DNA of 64,000 bases from Hirudinaria manillensis (taxonomy: Eukaryota; Annelida; Clitellata; Hirudinida; Hirudinidae). The notes under the pieces are model-generated. The model was not told the DNA's origin. It did not search any database and saw only the letters and a program-made list of their open reading frames with translations. Every line of letters begins with the position of its first letter. Position 1 is the first letter of the stretch. The stretch lies in the NCBI GenBank assembly GCA_034509925.1, contig CM067538.1, positions 5,356,278 to 5,420,277 of the forward strand, read 5' to 3'. The position numbers were made by a program, and so were the translations under genes. Shown one piece after another: positions 1-38,200 of this stretch.

Positions 1-149
1 TTTGAATGCGTCACTATTACTATGTTTTATCATTGTTCTTATTATTGTTACTAGTGCTATTTTAATTCGTGTTTCCTGATTACCAACACGTTATTGCTGT
101 TGTTGTTGTTGTTGTTGCTCTCGTCACCGGAAACACTCATTCCTTGCAG

Positions 150-21931
<21,782 letters not shown>

Positions 21932-23363
21932 ATTTGGAGCCCGTGACGATGACAACTACGACGATGACGAGCTATTTATGGAGCTTGAAATAACTGTTTC
22001 TCCTACTGCTTCACGGACTTGTATTGTGACGCTTGACAATGTAATTGGATCAATTTCGTCAGCCAATGTCTGTCATAGCGAGGCGCGACAATGTCATGAA
22101 TGTCGACTGTCAAATGTCGTCAAAGCATTTCCGTTCGACTGTTTTTTTTATATTCACTATTTTCGGTAGATTGGAAGTTATTTTAATACCGATATTTGTA
22201 CGCATCAAGATATATTTACGTACTTTTGAAGCTTAAATGCGTTTTAATCGACAGTCGAGTTATTAGTGACACATAATCATTCAATTAATAACATAATGGT
22301 TTGATTATTTAATACTATAGGCTAGGTATTTATTCCGTGCTTTCATCAATTTCATAAAGTTTTTTTTTATTAAGATTACTCAAGTTACGAACACGTTGGA
22401 AAGAAAAAAACTTTAAGTTGTAAATAATCCTTTGTCTAGAAATTGCTATCGATATGACGCTTACTTATGGTGTCTCATTTGCATCCAAACTCTTTCGTTT
22501 TGTGTTCTCTATGGATAAGATGGAATCCATTCAATCGATTGTCTTCTTTTTTTTTTGCATCCATGGCTGTGAAGTGTAAACTTTCTTTGCTGGAGAAATT
22601 AGATAAGAGTTGTTGTCGACTTTGTTGTCTTTTTTGGCTGCGTTTCCGATCCGACGTAAACAATCATTGCCCTCGTATTTAAATTATTCCATTTTCGGAC
22701 CAACTTTTTCGATTTGATGAATTTGTTTGGATCGCAAGAAATTGATTTTCCCAGAAAAATGCACTTCTGTTAGCCGTCTGGTTGCAATGAATGATGGTGA
22801 ATTATTCCAGTTTAGCTGTCACCCTGGCTGCGTGTCACAAGTTTCGGAATTGATGTCGACTCACATTTATCGCAATCCATGAATGTAATAATTTTACAGA
22901 TTTCATCAATTAAACGTATTCAAGCATGGTCTTCATTCATTTAAGTTTTGTTTTTTAACCTGTAAACTTTATCCAAAGGCTAATTCTTGAAGTCACAAGT
23001 TCAGCAAAACTAACTTAGACGAGATTTCAGAAAACAAGCCTAATTTGGCAGCCAAGATAAACTAAACTAGAGCCTAATTAACTCCCACATTTCTTTGAGG
23101 TCCCAGGACAGTAACCAATATACTTCAGTATTAATATAGATTGTAGATCATACATTTTTTTCTATGCACTCTGGACTCTCTCGAGAGAGAGAATGTGACA
23201 ACTTCTTTCGCAATCCAATAATCATCAGTCCTTCAGTACAAATTACTGTTCACAACAAGCAAACCCAATATGATGAGGTCATAATATGATGGTAATAATG
23301 CAATGTACTGAGTACTAGCACACATTGGTATTGAATGTGTGTACTTAATTATAATGCAACTAC
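21932..23363 (+). other. Presumed 3' UTR of the LAR-type gene
   Basis: About 1.4 kb of mixed-composition sequence follows the stop without microsatellite arrays, unlike the introns. This suggests transcribed, constrained DNA. The first clear canonical polyadenylation hexamer on the + strand is AATAAA at 23364-23369. The extent is inference. Confidence 0.4.
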
Positions 23364-23369
23364 AATAAA
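23364..23369 (+). promoter_or_regulatory. Candidate poly(A) signal AATAAA for the LAR-type gene
   Basis: Canonical hexamer within TACAATAAACAA, about 1.43 kb after the stop codon and 157 bp short of the stop of the convergent heme oxygenase-like gene. No cleavage-site data are available. Confidence 0.35.
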
Positions 23370-23424
23370 CAAATCGGCTGCAGATGAGTAAGTCTGTAGA
23401 ACGACAAAATGGAAATAATTATCG

Positions 23425-23430
23425 TTTAAT
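23425..23430 (-). promoter_or_regulatory. Candidate poly(A) signal ATTAAA for the heme oxygenase-like gene
   Basis: The plus-strand TTTAAT is ATTAAA on the minus strand, about 95 bp past the stop codon. If used, the minus transcript would end close to the proposed end of the convergent phosphatase transcript. Confidence 0.3.
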
Positions 23431-23525
23431 TAATGTCAGGTGACATCATCATAGAATATGATGGATGCTTGGATACATGGATGTCTTTGATTCAAATACA
23501 AGAAGGCATTTCACATAAAACGAGT

Positions 23526-24337
23526 TCAAAGCAAATACTTAATCAAGACTCCGACAGCCACCGCAACGGCGACCGTGGCGCCGGACAAGATCAGGATCCT
23601 TCGGAAGTTGAAGAAGGAAACCGACAGTCCGTTGGCGATCCTGTTGTTCATGGCAAAGCATACGAACTTCTCCTTGATGATTTCGTCCTTCTCCTCACGA
23701 GTCAGAGCCATGGAGTTGATGGCACTCTTCACCTTGTTCCTCAGCTCGTTGCGATTCAATGACTCGCTTCCAAAGCTGAAGATCGACAAACCTTCGCTGT
23801 CGGAGAGACCCAGAGTCTTCTTGACCACCCTCCTCAACGTGGCTCCTCCGGCCAGCAATGCCAGATACATGGAGTGAACGTAGCTAAAAATATTTTTTTA
23901 CAAAATTAATACAATTTCTTACGAAGAATGAAAATTCAAAGCACTCACGCAACCAGGAGAATCGGCTTCGTCTCGGTGATTTCTTGCAACCTGATGCAAT
24001 ACTTCTCTGCAGCTTCAGAAGGCTTCACCTCATTTGCCCAGTTACTTCCCCTGTAGTACTCGAGATCCTTTTGGAAGAGTTCAGTCCTCCTGTATTCTGG
24101 TTCGGAACAAAAATGCAGAATTCCGAGTCTCTCGTGATCTTTCAACTGCTCCAACGAAATCTCGAGCTGGCGGAAAACGTGGTAGAAATCAGCAATAGCT
24201 TGACTCCAGACTTTGGTGTCTGTGAGTGCCACAACAAGCTTCATGTTTATTAACTTGTCACTTTCGTCATGAACCTCTTCCGTGCTATCTCTCAGTTCAG
24301 AGCAGAAATCGTTTTCGTAAACATTTGTCTCGCCCAT
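23526..24337 (-). CDS. Heme oxygenase family protein, tail-anchored, lacking the catalytic Gly-Asp pair
   Basis: Two exons, 24337-23949 and 23883-23526, give 248 residues, typical of animal heme oxygenases. A 65-bp intron (gtgagt donor, atttttag acceptor) joins them in phase 2. The start was chosen at 24337 because the context AAAATGG is good and the product then begins like HO-1. A longer in-frame start exists at 24406. The heme-ligand His is kept (TEEVHDES, His23), as are YRGSNW, the LLVA lead-in and SEGLSIFSF. The diagnostic segment of HO-1 (HAYTRYLGDLSGG) reads YVHSMYLALLAGG here, so Gly139 and Asp140 become Ala138 and Leu139. The C-terminus is a membrane anchor (SGATVAVAVAVGVLIKYLL). It is probably ER-anchored and heme-binding, but normal CO/biliverdin production is doubtful. 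Confidence 0.88.
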
Positions 24338-25600
24338 TTTGGCAAATATCTTAACTCTAAGTTTTACAAACGAGTTACAAGCGTATCTCAGCAAACGACC
24401 TCTCAACCTTAATTAGGCCTCGAATCTCGTAATACTCCGATCCAAGGTGGCTAAACTTGGCACGTTTAAAGGTAAATCTAATTTTGACAAAAACAAATTT
24501 CGCCTCATGTTTATAAGATTATTCTGTTAAAGCTTGTTAACATAAATTTTGTTGCTTAAATTAAAAAAATATTATTTTAACAGTTCAACCCAATAGAACC
24601 ACAAAATACAAACTCAAATCATTTTCATACTTTGGTATGACGGCAGAAATTATTTTACATTAAAAAAATAGGAAGATATAATTTTATTTTTATTTTTGTC
24701 TGTTTTTGATAATATTTTTCAAATCAAATATTGATTAATTGTATGTTTTTTGTCTGAAATATTATAAACGAACATCTAGTCCATTACTTTAAAATAAATT
24801 CACTTCTAATGCAAGTAAAACTGTAATTTATATTCGTTGAATAGATTGTGTTGCTGCCAATGTCGGCTTCCCGGATGAGAAAATATATTAGTCTCTTATA
24901 GCGTCTCATAAATTCGATCAAAAAATGTCAAATAAGTTCAAGGTGCTCAAAGTATCCCTGAATTTAGTGTGTTATTTTGTAATATATTTTGTAAATAAAG
25001 GAAATAAAAGGCTATAAAAATTTGTTTTCAACCTCATTCGAAATATTCTCTTGAGATTTAGAACTGTCTAGTAGAGTGAAAGATCTCCTTTGTGTACGAA
25101 TGGTGGTCCGTGCAACTTTTCCGTATAATATTGAAATTTTCTTATTCAAATTGCCACATTAAATCAGACATTGTACTAAACGTTTTCTAAGCGATGTAGC
25201 ATAGGTCCATAAAAGTAAAATCCATTATATTTTGTAAACATAATGATGTATAGTAAATATAAGACCGATAAATTGTAAATAATTTCAATAATTTATCTCT
25301 AATTAAATAATTTAGACCAAGCTGAAAGAGTAATGCATTTGAGTTTCAGAAGAAAGGATGAGTTCTTGAAAGCATTTAACAGAATAAAAAGCGTTCGACC
25401 TACGACTATGGAAAGACTTTCATATTTCCACACAAGAAAATAAAACACAAGTCAGACTTCTTAAGACTTTATTTTTTGCATTTTAACGAGATTTAAACAA
25501 AATATAACAACAAAATGAGCAATATGAAATGAGAATAAACAAGGTAGTTATTTGCTTTAGTATCGCAATAAACCCAGCTACCTGTCGGTCCAAGTTCACC
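24338..25600. other. Upstream region of the heme oxygenase-like gene, no gene seen
   Basis: AT-rich DNA without long arrays. It should contain the minus-strand promoter and any 5' UTR of the heme oxygenase-like gene, but I see no convincing TATA box. No ORF with family features was found. Confidence 0.5.
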
Positions 25601-25611
25601 GGGGGAGCAAT

Positions 25612-25747
25612 TATAAAGGTCATCTGATCACGTGCTCGCATCCATCCAATGACGGGATGACACGTCTCTGGGCAACTTGGCGCTGGATTCGCCCACTTTT
25701 AAAGGTTCTTGTCGCCAGTCAGTCCAGGATTTCCTGACTCACTGAAG
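25612..25747 (+). promoter_or_regulatory. Candidate promoter with a short non-coding first exon
   Basis: A TATAAAG box lies at 25612-25618 in a locally GC-richer stretch. A second AT box (TTTTAAAGG, about 25697-25705) is followed about 25 bp later by initiator-like CAGTCAGTCC. ACTGAAG then meets a good donor, gtaaga, at 25748. It could start a spliced 5' UTR for the + strand protocadherin 27 kb downstream or for an unseen transcript. This is motif-based only. Confidence 0.2.
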
Positions 25748-26586
<839 letters not shown>

Positions 26587-27840
26587 CAAATTTACGGCAG
26601 GTGAGGGTTAAATCCGTGCTAATAATAAGTTAACACCTGCCACCGCGAAAGTATTCATAAAATAAAACACATTAACTTTTTTTTTCAAGGAATGTCATTT
26701 GTAATTTCTTTCTCCGAGATTTCTCGAGAGAATTTTCAAATTAAACACTTAAATTAAGATAACGTCTATGCAAATTCATCCACTCTGTAATTGATTCGCA
26801 GCCTTTTATAAGGCAACATCTTCTTTATTAAATGTGAAAAATGTAATTAATACGAAATCGAAATCCAGAATTTCATCGGAAATCCAAAAGGGGTTTTCCT
26901 TGGAGCAGCTTCAGCGATGTCTGGCTTCGGGGAGCCGTGGAATTTTGCCTCAGGAAAAGTTAAAAGTCGTCCATAGTTGTACATTCCATAATATTTCTGT
27001 CCGATGGTAGTTTTCTTGTTAACTGCTCGTGTTGTATGACTTGTTGTCGTTGTTGACGCTATGAAAGTTGTTGTTTAGGCTGGGGATTAATAATTTCCAA
27101 ACTCAGAAATCAGAATCAAGCGTAGAAAATCTCGCTTAGCTGCTGGAAAAAAAAAACACAAAATTCAAGTCCAGCGGAGATGAAAGGAAGGGATTTCAAG
27201 AAGTCGCAATAATGTTTCGAGCATTGATTTTTTATTTTTATTTTTTTACTCAAGCGATGCATGCATAGTCCTCTCAAAAACAAAACATTATTATTGCTGG
27301 ATTTCTGAACCCTCTACATACATGTACTTGGGACTTCATTCCATCATTTTCCAAAAGGGAAGGGGGAAGTATGGCAGGCAATTGGTCCCCAAAAATTGTT
27401 GGATGCATAATTGTCACTTATTTTTTTAAATTTAAATTTTAATTTAATTCTTTAGTTACTATATAATTTGTTGTATATTATAATTATTATAATTTAACAT
27501 TTATCGTCAGTTTCGATTCATCGCATCTTATTACAGTTTATTAATGACTTAAATAATTGCACAACAATTTAATGTTTATTAATGCTTAACTCCTGGTAAT
27601 GATAAAAAGCAACATCATCATCATCATCACCTCTTCACCATTATCACCACAACTCACCATTAGCCAACAAGAGAAGCGGACCACCCACCTTCGGATGGCG
27701 AGACCACACGTGAGACACTAACTTGTGTTTTATTGGACGACATTCGTTCATTTGTTGACCGAGGCTCATGGTTGATTCTTGAGTCTGATGATGATAATGA
27801 TGACGATGACGATTATGATTATGATGATGATAATGATGAT

Positions 27841-27875
<35 letters not shown>

Positions 27876-30800
27876 TGATGATGGTGATAGTAATGGCGTT
27901 AATGATAGTGATGATAGTAATGACGGTGGTGATGATGGAGGTTGCGATGATTAAGATTATAATTGCGATTACTGGCGACTACAAATATGACAACAACGAT
28001 CAAGTGATGTTGAAAGAAGCTTAATTTCTTTTCAATTTAACAATAGCTGTTTCTAAATTATATGAAAAAAGTAATAATAAAAAAAAACATAACCAAAAGA
28101 TTAAATCCTAAATTGAAAAATTAATTTCAGCGCCAATTCAGAATTATAATGATCTGCAAAGCCGGAGTTTCGGATTTGCATCTGAAGCTTTTCCACCGGA
28201 GACTTGAGCAGATGTTGGGGAGGAGATGAGGAGGTGGGGAGCTCTTGAAATCCAATATGGCGCCTCGCACGGTCGAAGTAATCAATTTCTCCAGCTTGTA
28301 AATTGCATTCCTCTTTGACTCGGAGAGGCTTCAAAGTGCTAAGAACTGGATTTGCCGGATCCGTCCGAGCTCTGGTCCAACTCTTCCAGCTTCGTGGAAG
28401 TGGTTGCCTTCCTTTATACTTGGCGAGAGGGGGTCGGGTTCAGTGCTTGGATGTAGTTAGGATTTGAACTCGGCTTGATATGCTTTCAGATTAGAAATGA
28501 TTCTTCGCTCTGCTGGAAGTGAAATTTATGAAATTTATAAGTCGGTGATGGTGGTGGTGGTGCCGTTCATAATAGATGGAGTAACATGTTTGCATGAAAT
28601 AAGAACTCTTTTGAAGTGGAAAGAGAACCACCCATGAAGACGATAAGTGCTAGGATGAGGGTGGCATTCTCTGGTTCTTTGGTCAACCACCGGTATGCCA
28701 TCACATCACCATCATCGCTACTACTATCGATGCCTAACATCACCGATAAACATCATCGTAGTCGTCGTCATCGTCTTCAATCTCAACCATTACTTCCGTA
28801 ACTTTTACAGTTTCCCGATCTGGAGGTGGAGACTAAATAGACCGTTGTAATAGTAAGATGATGACGACGACATTTGATGATGATGATGACGATGGTGATG
28901 ATGATGATGATGATGAAGACGATGGCGATGATAATGATGTTGATAATGATAACGATGGTTAAGGCGATAGTGTTTCCGAAGGTGAAAGCAACGATTTGTT
29001 GATAAGGATGATAAGGATGGTAATGATGATGACGATGATGATGATGATGTTGATGATGATGATTGTGTTTATAATGATGAGAGTGCTGGTAATGATGATT
29101 AATGGCCGACATGTCGACGCAATGCCAACAACTTTGAATATTTCTTCTTTCTTTTTCTTTTTTTTCGTTTGAATAAATTAACGAAATGAAATAATCGCGA
29201 AGACGTAATTTTTGTTTTTTTTTTAATAAATACAAAAATAATATTTATTTCGTGAGCAACGCGAAGCTTTTACTATCGCGCCCAATCTTCATCTTCATCG
29301 TCGTTGTCGTCATCGTCATCGTTGTCATCATCATCGTCATCATCGTCGTCATCATCGTCGCCATAAACAGCGCTAACAAAACAAAATATAATAAGGGAAC
29401 AACAGCAACAGCACTCCACACTCAATGACAGTTATTATGACACCTTCTGTTCTATAATTTGAGGTTATGCTTCAGTGCTGATCATCCAGTTAAATCATGC
29501 GTGTTACTCGCCTATGCAACACCAACTACCTGTGTTAACCTTACAACCGTTACCACCCACGGCTACCCATTATTACCACTCACACCATCTGGGCTACCCA
29601 ACCCCCTAATGACTGATTTTGTCCACCCGTCCGTTGGAACGAATTTCGTCCGTAAATTCAAACAATTTCTTTAAAATGTCGGCTTTTTCGTGCGAGCCTG
29701 AAAAAATCGATAAAAAGGTCTGTTGTGGATTTCGAGGAGAACAATTTCAATTCCTCCGAAGTTCCTCAATCAGTCAGCCATTTGATCAATCACTTAATCG
29801 ATCAGCAACAAAATCAATCACTCGGTAACTTCGTAACGATCTCATCGAAGCTTTAAAAAGAATCAAATTCGTATAATCAGTATTTAAGAGTATTTAAGTT
29901 TATTAAATAAAATTTCATTTTTTAAATGCGTCCATAAATTCCAACCGAGATATTCAGTGGTTTCGATTTGACCCGACCGTATTTGATCTTATTTTATCTC
30001 TCGCCCTTAACCCGACACTCTTTCCGCCAATGGATTTGTTTCCATGGCTATCCGTGCCCTAACCCCAATCTTTCCCCCGCCCACAATTACTATGCACTCA
30101 ATCTCTACCCACGGGTGGCCCACTACACTGAACGGCGGAAGTCATTGGAATTCAGATCGAGTCCTATGCAAAGAACAATCGTTTGTTTAAGTTCTCACTG
30201 AGGACGTGTTGAGGGTTCAATAAAAAAAAACTCACAACATTCCAAATGACCGACATTTTTCTTTTCAGATCCGTGATTCTTTTTCTTCTCTTCTCTCCGT
30301 GTGTGAATATCTGAGTGCATGATCTCTCAGTTGTCTCAGTGTCTATCCTTGCTTATCTGCTTCCCTGGCTACTTTTGTCACAACGTTCATGTAGCCATTT
30401 CTGTGGATGGCTGTGCAGTTGTTGTTTTTCGTATTCGTTTGCCTAGCTGTGCGTGCTCTGGAGTAATTTTAGCCGGTCTACTGTTTATTTGTGTCGCCTG
30501 TTACACCTTCTCCTGAACCTTTTATCTGAGATCATAACATTGGATTAACATCCAATTAAATAATTACATCCAAATTACTTTCATTACCGTCGTCAGAATG
30601 CGCGCCACTTGTCCATACTCTGGCATTATTTCACCATTTTCTCGTGTCTCTCCTTGTCAATGCGATTGTCAGCGTGGATGTCTGCGTATCCCCTATTCTC
30701 GTCTATGGCATGTGGACGAAATGATAAACACAGAAGGATTTGAAGAGGAATGTACGATGAGTTCCTAATGTTGCCATTTCCATGCCTACTTATGTATGAA

Positions 30801-30939
30801 CATGAACTCTGCCTATTGAAAGGGCAGTGTTTAACGCATCGTTACTTGGAAAAAAGCTCATCATAAAATGGTTAAATTGGTTCCCATACCAGGAGAGTGG
30901 TTTGTCAGTGACTTTACATATGCAATCAATCGATCTATC
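26587..30939. other. Intergenic stretch with GAT/GAC arrays, no gene seen
   Basis: AT-rich DNA with (GAT/GAC)n at about 27785-27955, 28858-28960 and 29015-29065, and (ATC/GTC)n at about 29283-29365. Several 60-110-codon frames (for example 28101-28334 minus, 29459-29674 plus, 29968-30201 plus, 30319-30516 plus) show no domain, signal peptide or splice-supported partner. Confidence 0.55.
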
Positions 30940-33915
<2,976 letters not shown>

Positions 33916-33953
<38 letters not shown>

Positions 33954-33968
33954 GCAACAGCAGCAGCA
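33916..33968. repeat. (AAC)n-(AGC)n microsatellite
   Basis: A run of AAC copies ending in CAG/AGC copies. Confidence 0.93.
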
Positions 33969-34195
33969 CAAATGTTTCTTTGTATTTATTTAATTTTCAA
34001 GATAAAAATGAAAATATCATAATAATGTAGAATAATATTAAAGATATAAATATTATCATTTATTTATAATGAATTATTACGGTAAGATGACAATTGTAAA
34101 AAAAATAATTTATAATATTAATAATAATAATAATAATAATGATAATAATAGCAAGAATTATTATTGTGATTGTAATATTACTATTATCATTATCA

Positions 34196-34198
34196 TTG

Positions 34199-34294
<96 letters not shown>
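34196..34294. repeat. (ATT)n microsatellite
   Basis: About 95 bp of near-perfect ATT. It is preceded at 34119-34150 by a short AAT run of the opposite strand sense, so the two could pair. Confidence 0.95.
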
Positions 34295-34296
<2 letters not shown>

Positions 34297-34635
34297 GATA
34301 TCGTTGACAGCAACAACAACAGTTATTATTCCTACCAATAACAGCATTATTTAGGAAAAAAGCCGAAAATAAAAGCAAAAAAAATCTAGGATAAATGAGT
34401 GCCTTAATCGATGGAGGAATAAGTTAGGCTGCTGGCGAAAAGGCAGGAAGCATGTATCAGTGTTTCTTGCTAATTGAATGATGACCTCCAGTGCGCTACA
34501 ATTAGTGCATGAAAAACCAGCGACCAAGAAACTTTTCCAGGGGGTGATTTTCACCGTCGGTTTCCGTCGGACGTGGAAATGGGGAATTTCCAGTCGTCTT
34601 GGAAAAAAAAACAAAGTGTGATAGTTTTGTTTTGT

Positions 34636-34750
34636 CGTCGTTACTGTTGTTGTTGTTGTTATTGTTATTGTTGTTGTTGTTGTTGTTATTGTTGTTGTTG
34701 TTGTTGTTGTTGTTATTATTGTTGTTGTTGTTGTTGTTGTTGTTATTGTT
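34636..34750. repeat. (TTG)n microsatellite with TTA interruptions
   Basis: About 38 trinucleotides, mainly TTG with scattered TTA. Confidence 0.95.
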
Positions 34751-35078
34751 GGGATAACCCATTTCGATTTACATCATTTGCTCTCAAAAAATAAATTTGA
34801 GACCACAATTTTCTTTCGTTTTTGATTTCTCAAAAATTCCAATATCTTGTATTTGTAAATATGTGACATGGATAATTTCATTTATTATTATTATTATTAT
34901 TAATCTATCGAATGATTTATTGAATGAATGAATGAAAGTGAATTTTTATTGGTCTGATGAATGAAGAAGTGAAAATTCAAAAGGTAACCTTTTCATGGAT
35001 AGACGGATGGGTAGAAAATGATTGATGAATGAATGATTTGGATGGACAGATTAAACGATGCCCGGAAGAATGAGATGA

Positions 35079-35241
35079 CGGATGGATGGATGGATGGATG
35101 GATGGATGGATGGATGGATGGATGGATGGATGGATGGATGGATGGATGGATGGATGGATGGATGGATGGATGGATGGATGGATGGATGGATGGATGGATG
35201 GATGGATGGATGGATGGATGGATGGATGGATGGATGGATGG
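35079..35241. repeat. (GGAT)n tetranucleotide array, about 163 bp
   Basis: About 40 uninterrupted copies. The flanks (35002-35078) carry degenerate GATG/GAATG copies, so the pure core expanded inside an older decayed repeat. The MDGW and SIHP repeat frames are its translations. Confidence 0.97.
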
Positions 35242-38200
35242 TGAAGGAGTGAACACTGGAGGATCGACCGGACTTTAAAATTGACAAACGATCATTTGAT
35301 TGGATACTTAAATCAAACCGGGAGAGCTAGGTCATTATCATCATCATTTTGATGAGCGACTTCATCGTCGTCGTCATCATCATCATCATCATCATCGTCG
35401 TCGTCGTCATCGTCATCGTCATCAGCACTTTAACGAACAGCTTCTTCGTTCATGTTTGATCCTAGGCGTCTTATGGACGCTCATTGGCATCGGCGATAAT
35501 CAGCTCCCACTTTACGGCCCATTTACTCGAGCAATTCTCTGCAATTATTTGCAATAAAGATTTTTAAAAATATTTAAAGTCAATGAAAAATCACATCCTC
35601 TTTAAATTGAAAAAAAAAATTATAATTAAGTATTTGAAAAAACATTTATACCCGTTATTATTCCTCCACTTCTTCTTCTTCTTCTTCTTATTATTATTTT
35701 TATTTTTATATTATAAACAAAAAATAAAACTTAAAACGTTTTAAACCAATGAAAAAACATTTAAGATGTTAATAAGACATCAATTCCATATCGAGAAAAA
35801 GCAGCGTGTAATGACGACTGAAATTCTACAGCGGTCTCCTTTATTTGTTTGCTCTGTTGATCCAAGGTCGGCCTGGCCTGACCCTTGACCTTTGGGTGTC
35901 CTTGAGGGACGAATGCTGACAACGGAGCGTGTCGCGTCTACAATGAAAAGGGGGAAAAGGAACAGCCTCGCATGACCTCCGTACAAACACTGGCATGCCG
36001 ATGATTTAAGTGATGACGACGACGCTGATGATGACGACGACCACGACGCTGATGATGAAGATGACGACGATGACGGAGGCGATTAGTTAATTTAGTATTA
36101 TTACTAAATTATATCTCTGTATTACCCATAAATCTGTAAGAAGAGACAAATAGGATCACGGTGTCCAATCACATGCATGGAAATGAAAAACCTGATTGTA
36201 ATTTCCAACTTTCAGTGAATTGGTAACGAAGAAAATAGAATTTTAATAACAAATAAAAAAAAGTAAATAAACAGTGGAATAAAATTTATTATCTAAAAAA
36301 ATAAAATAAAATAAAAAAAAACTGGAAGAGCGGTGGTCGTAAATTAATTAGGAATAATTACAAAAATTGTAAGCGACATTCAAAGCAAGAGGAAGCTTTA
36401 ATGGGCATTTATCATCTGTTTTGTATTCTTTCGGGTTTTCTATTCGTCCTTGTGCTTGTATGCCTATGTCTTTCTATGTTTGCTTTGTTACGAGTCTATG
36501 TCTTTCTATATGTCTGTGTGCTTTTATTTCTATGGTCCTATCCTCCTATGCGTATCTGTGCCTGTTTTTATTCGTGTTTCTATGTTTGTATCTTTCTGTG
36601 TTTCTGTATCATAATGCTTTCTCTGTGTTTGTATGTCCCTATCTTTCTCTGAGTGTTTTTCTGCTTCTGTCTATGTATGTGTGTGTGTGTGTGTACCACT
36701 CTCCCACCAATGCTTGTTGTAAGGTCATGGAAAAGGTAGACACGCAGTCCGAAGGAGTCTTAGTAATAGTTTTTCTTCTTCTTTTATTTTATTTTTTTGA
36801 AATTTTTTATTATTTCTTTATGGATCTCGGCGCGTAGGAAGGAAATAAAATTAAATTTCGTCTGCTTATATTTGGCGCCAACACGCATTTCTTATTTGGT
36901 CTTCGTTCTCTGCTTGAATGACTTGTGTAGTTCCCATTACTTATATATTATACCTTCTGGAAATTATATAAAGGACAATGAAATAATAATAATATAAAAT
37001 AATATTATAAAATTATTTAGAATAATATTATAAAATTATACTATTATTATTAATATCATTATTATTATTAATTATTTTTATATTATATATAATGTATGTT
37101 ATATTATAATAATATATTAACAATATTAATAATTATTATCTGTATTATTATAAATTAAATAAACTAAAGTGATATTAGTAGCTGGTCATAATTTTAAGAC
37201 TGATTTTATTTTACATCAATAAATGTTCCATAAATTTTGTTTCATGCTGTATTGCCAAACATTGGCGAGATTTTATTCCATCGCAACAAATATTTTACGA
37301 ATAATTTCTTAAAATAAAAATACAAAAAGAATTAAAAATAAAAATAAAAATGTCCGCAAAAACTACGACAAAAACTGACGGGACGAAAGATTCATTATAC
37401 ATCAGAACAAAATTCAATCCGCATCTTTTATTGATTTTTCTCAAAATAAAAAAAAAAAAATTCGTGGCCTCTCCAGAAAAGAGGAAAGTTATGAAAAATT
37501 GGATTATTATTCAGTCTCCATGAGATGCCATTTATAACAGGGGCAGTCAAAATAACAGGGACCGGCCACGGCCCATCCACGGGGAACGGTTGTAAGGATT
37601 AAGGACCGCGATGCAATAGTTTCTCATTTTCATATTCAGGCGTCGAGGTTAACAAAGCAAACAGAGTTTCGTTTATTTGGCTAATAAATCCTGCAAATGC
37701 GGTTTTTTTTCCTCTTTAATATTCGAGAATTCGCTTTCTGCAGACATTTTCCGTGAAATATCGATGCAATTCGTTCAGCATCTTCGCATCAGAGAGTCTA
37801 ACTTCTTGGAAATCAGTCCCCAAAAAATCAGTCCCAACCAGCATTTGAATAAAATGCTAATGAATAAAAATCGTTCATGGAAAACAATTAAAGTTTCAAA
37901 TCAAGTTCAAAACATAAACTGGACAAACGTTCATGCAATTATGAATTAGGAAAATAAATAAATAAAAAAAAAACATCGTAATTCGTAAATTCACAAAATG
38001 TTTGGCATTTCAAAGCAGGAAATCACCCAGGATCCAAGGAACTAAAATGTTAATGTGTTGTTATTGTTGTTGATGTTTTTGCTGATGTTATTGTTGCTGT
38101 TGTTGTTGCTGTTGTTGTTGGTGGTGATGATGTTGTTGTTGATGTTTTAGCTATTGTAGCTAATGTTGTTGTGGTTATTGTTGTTAAACATTCCTACAAC

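Noticed and set aside
27733..28024. Poly-Asp and Met-rich frames
   Set aside because: GAT/GAC array translated in two frames. No start context, partner exon or conserved flank.
36401..36837. Cys/Leu-rich frames of 83 and 138 codons resembling membrane proteins
   Set aside because: They arise from a degenerate TCTATG-like pyrimidine repeat ending in (TG)n.
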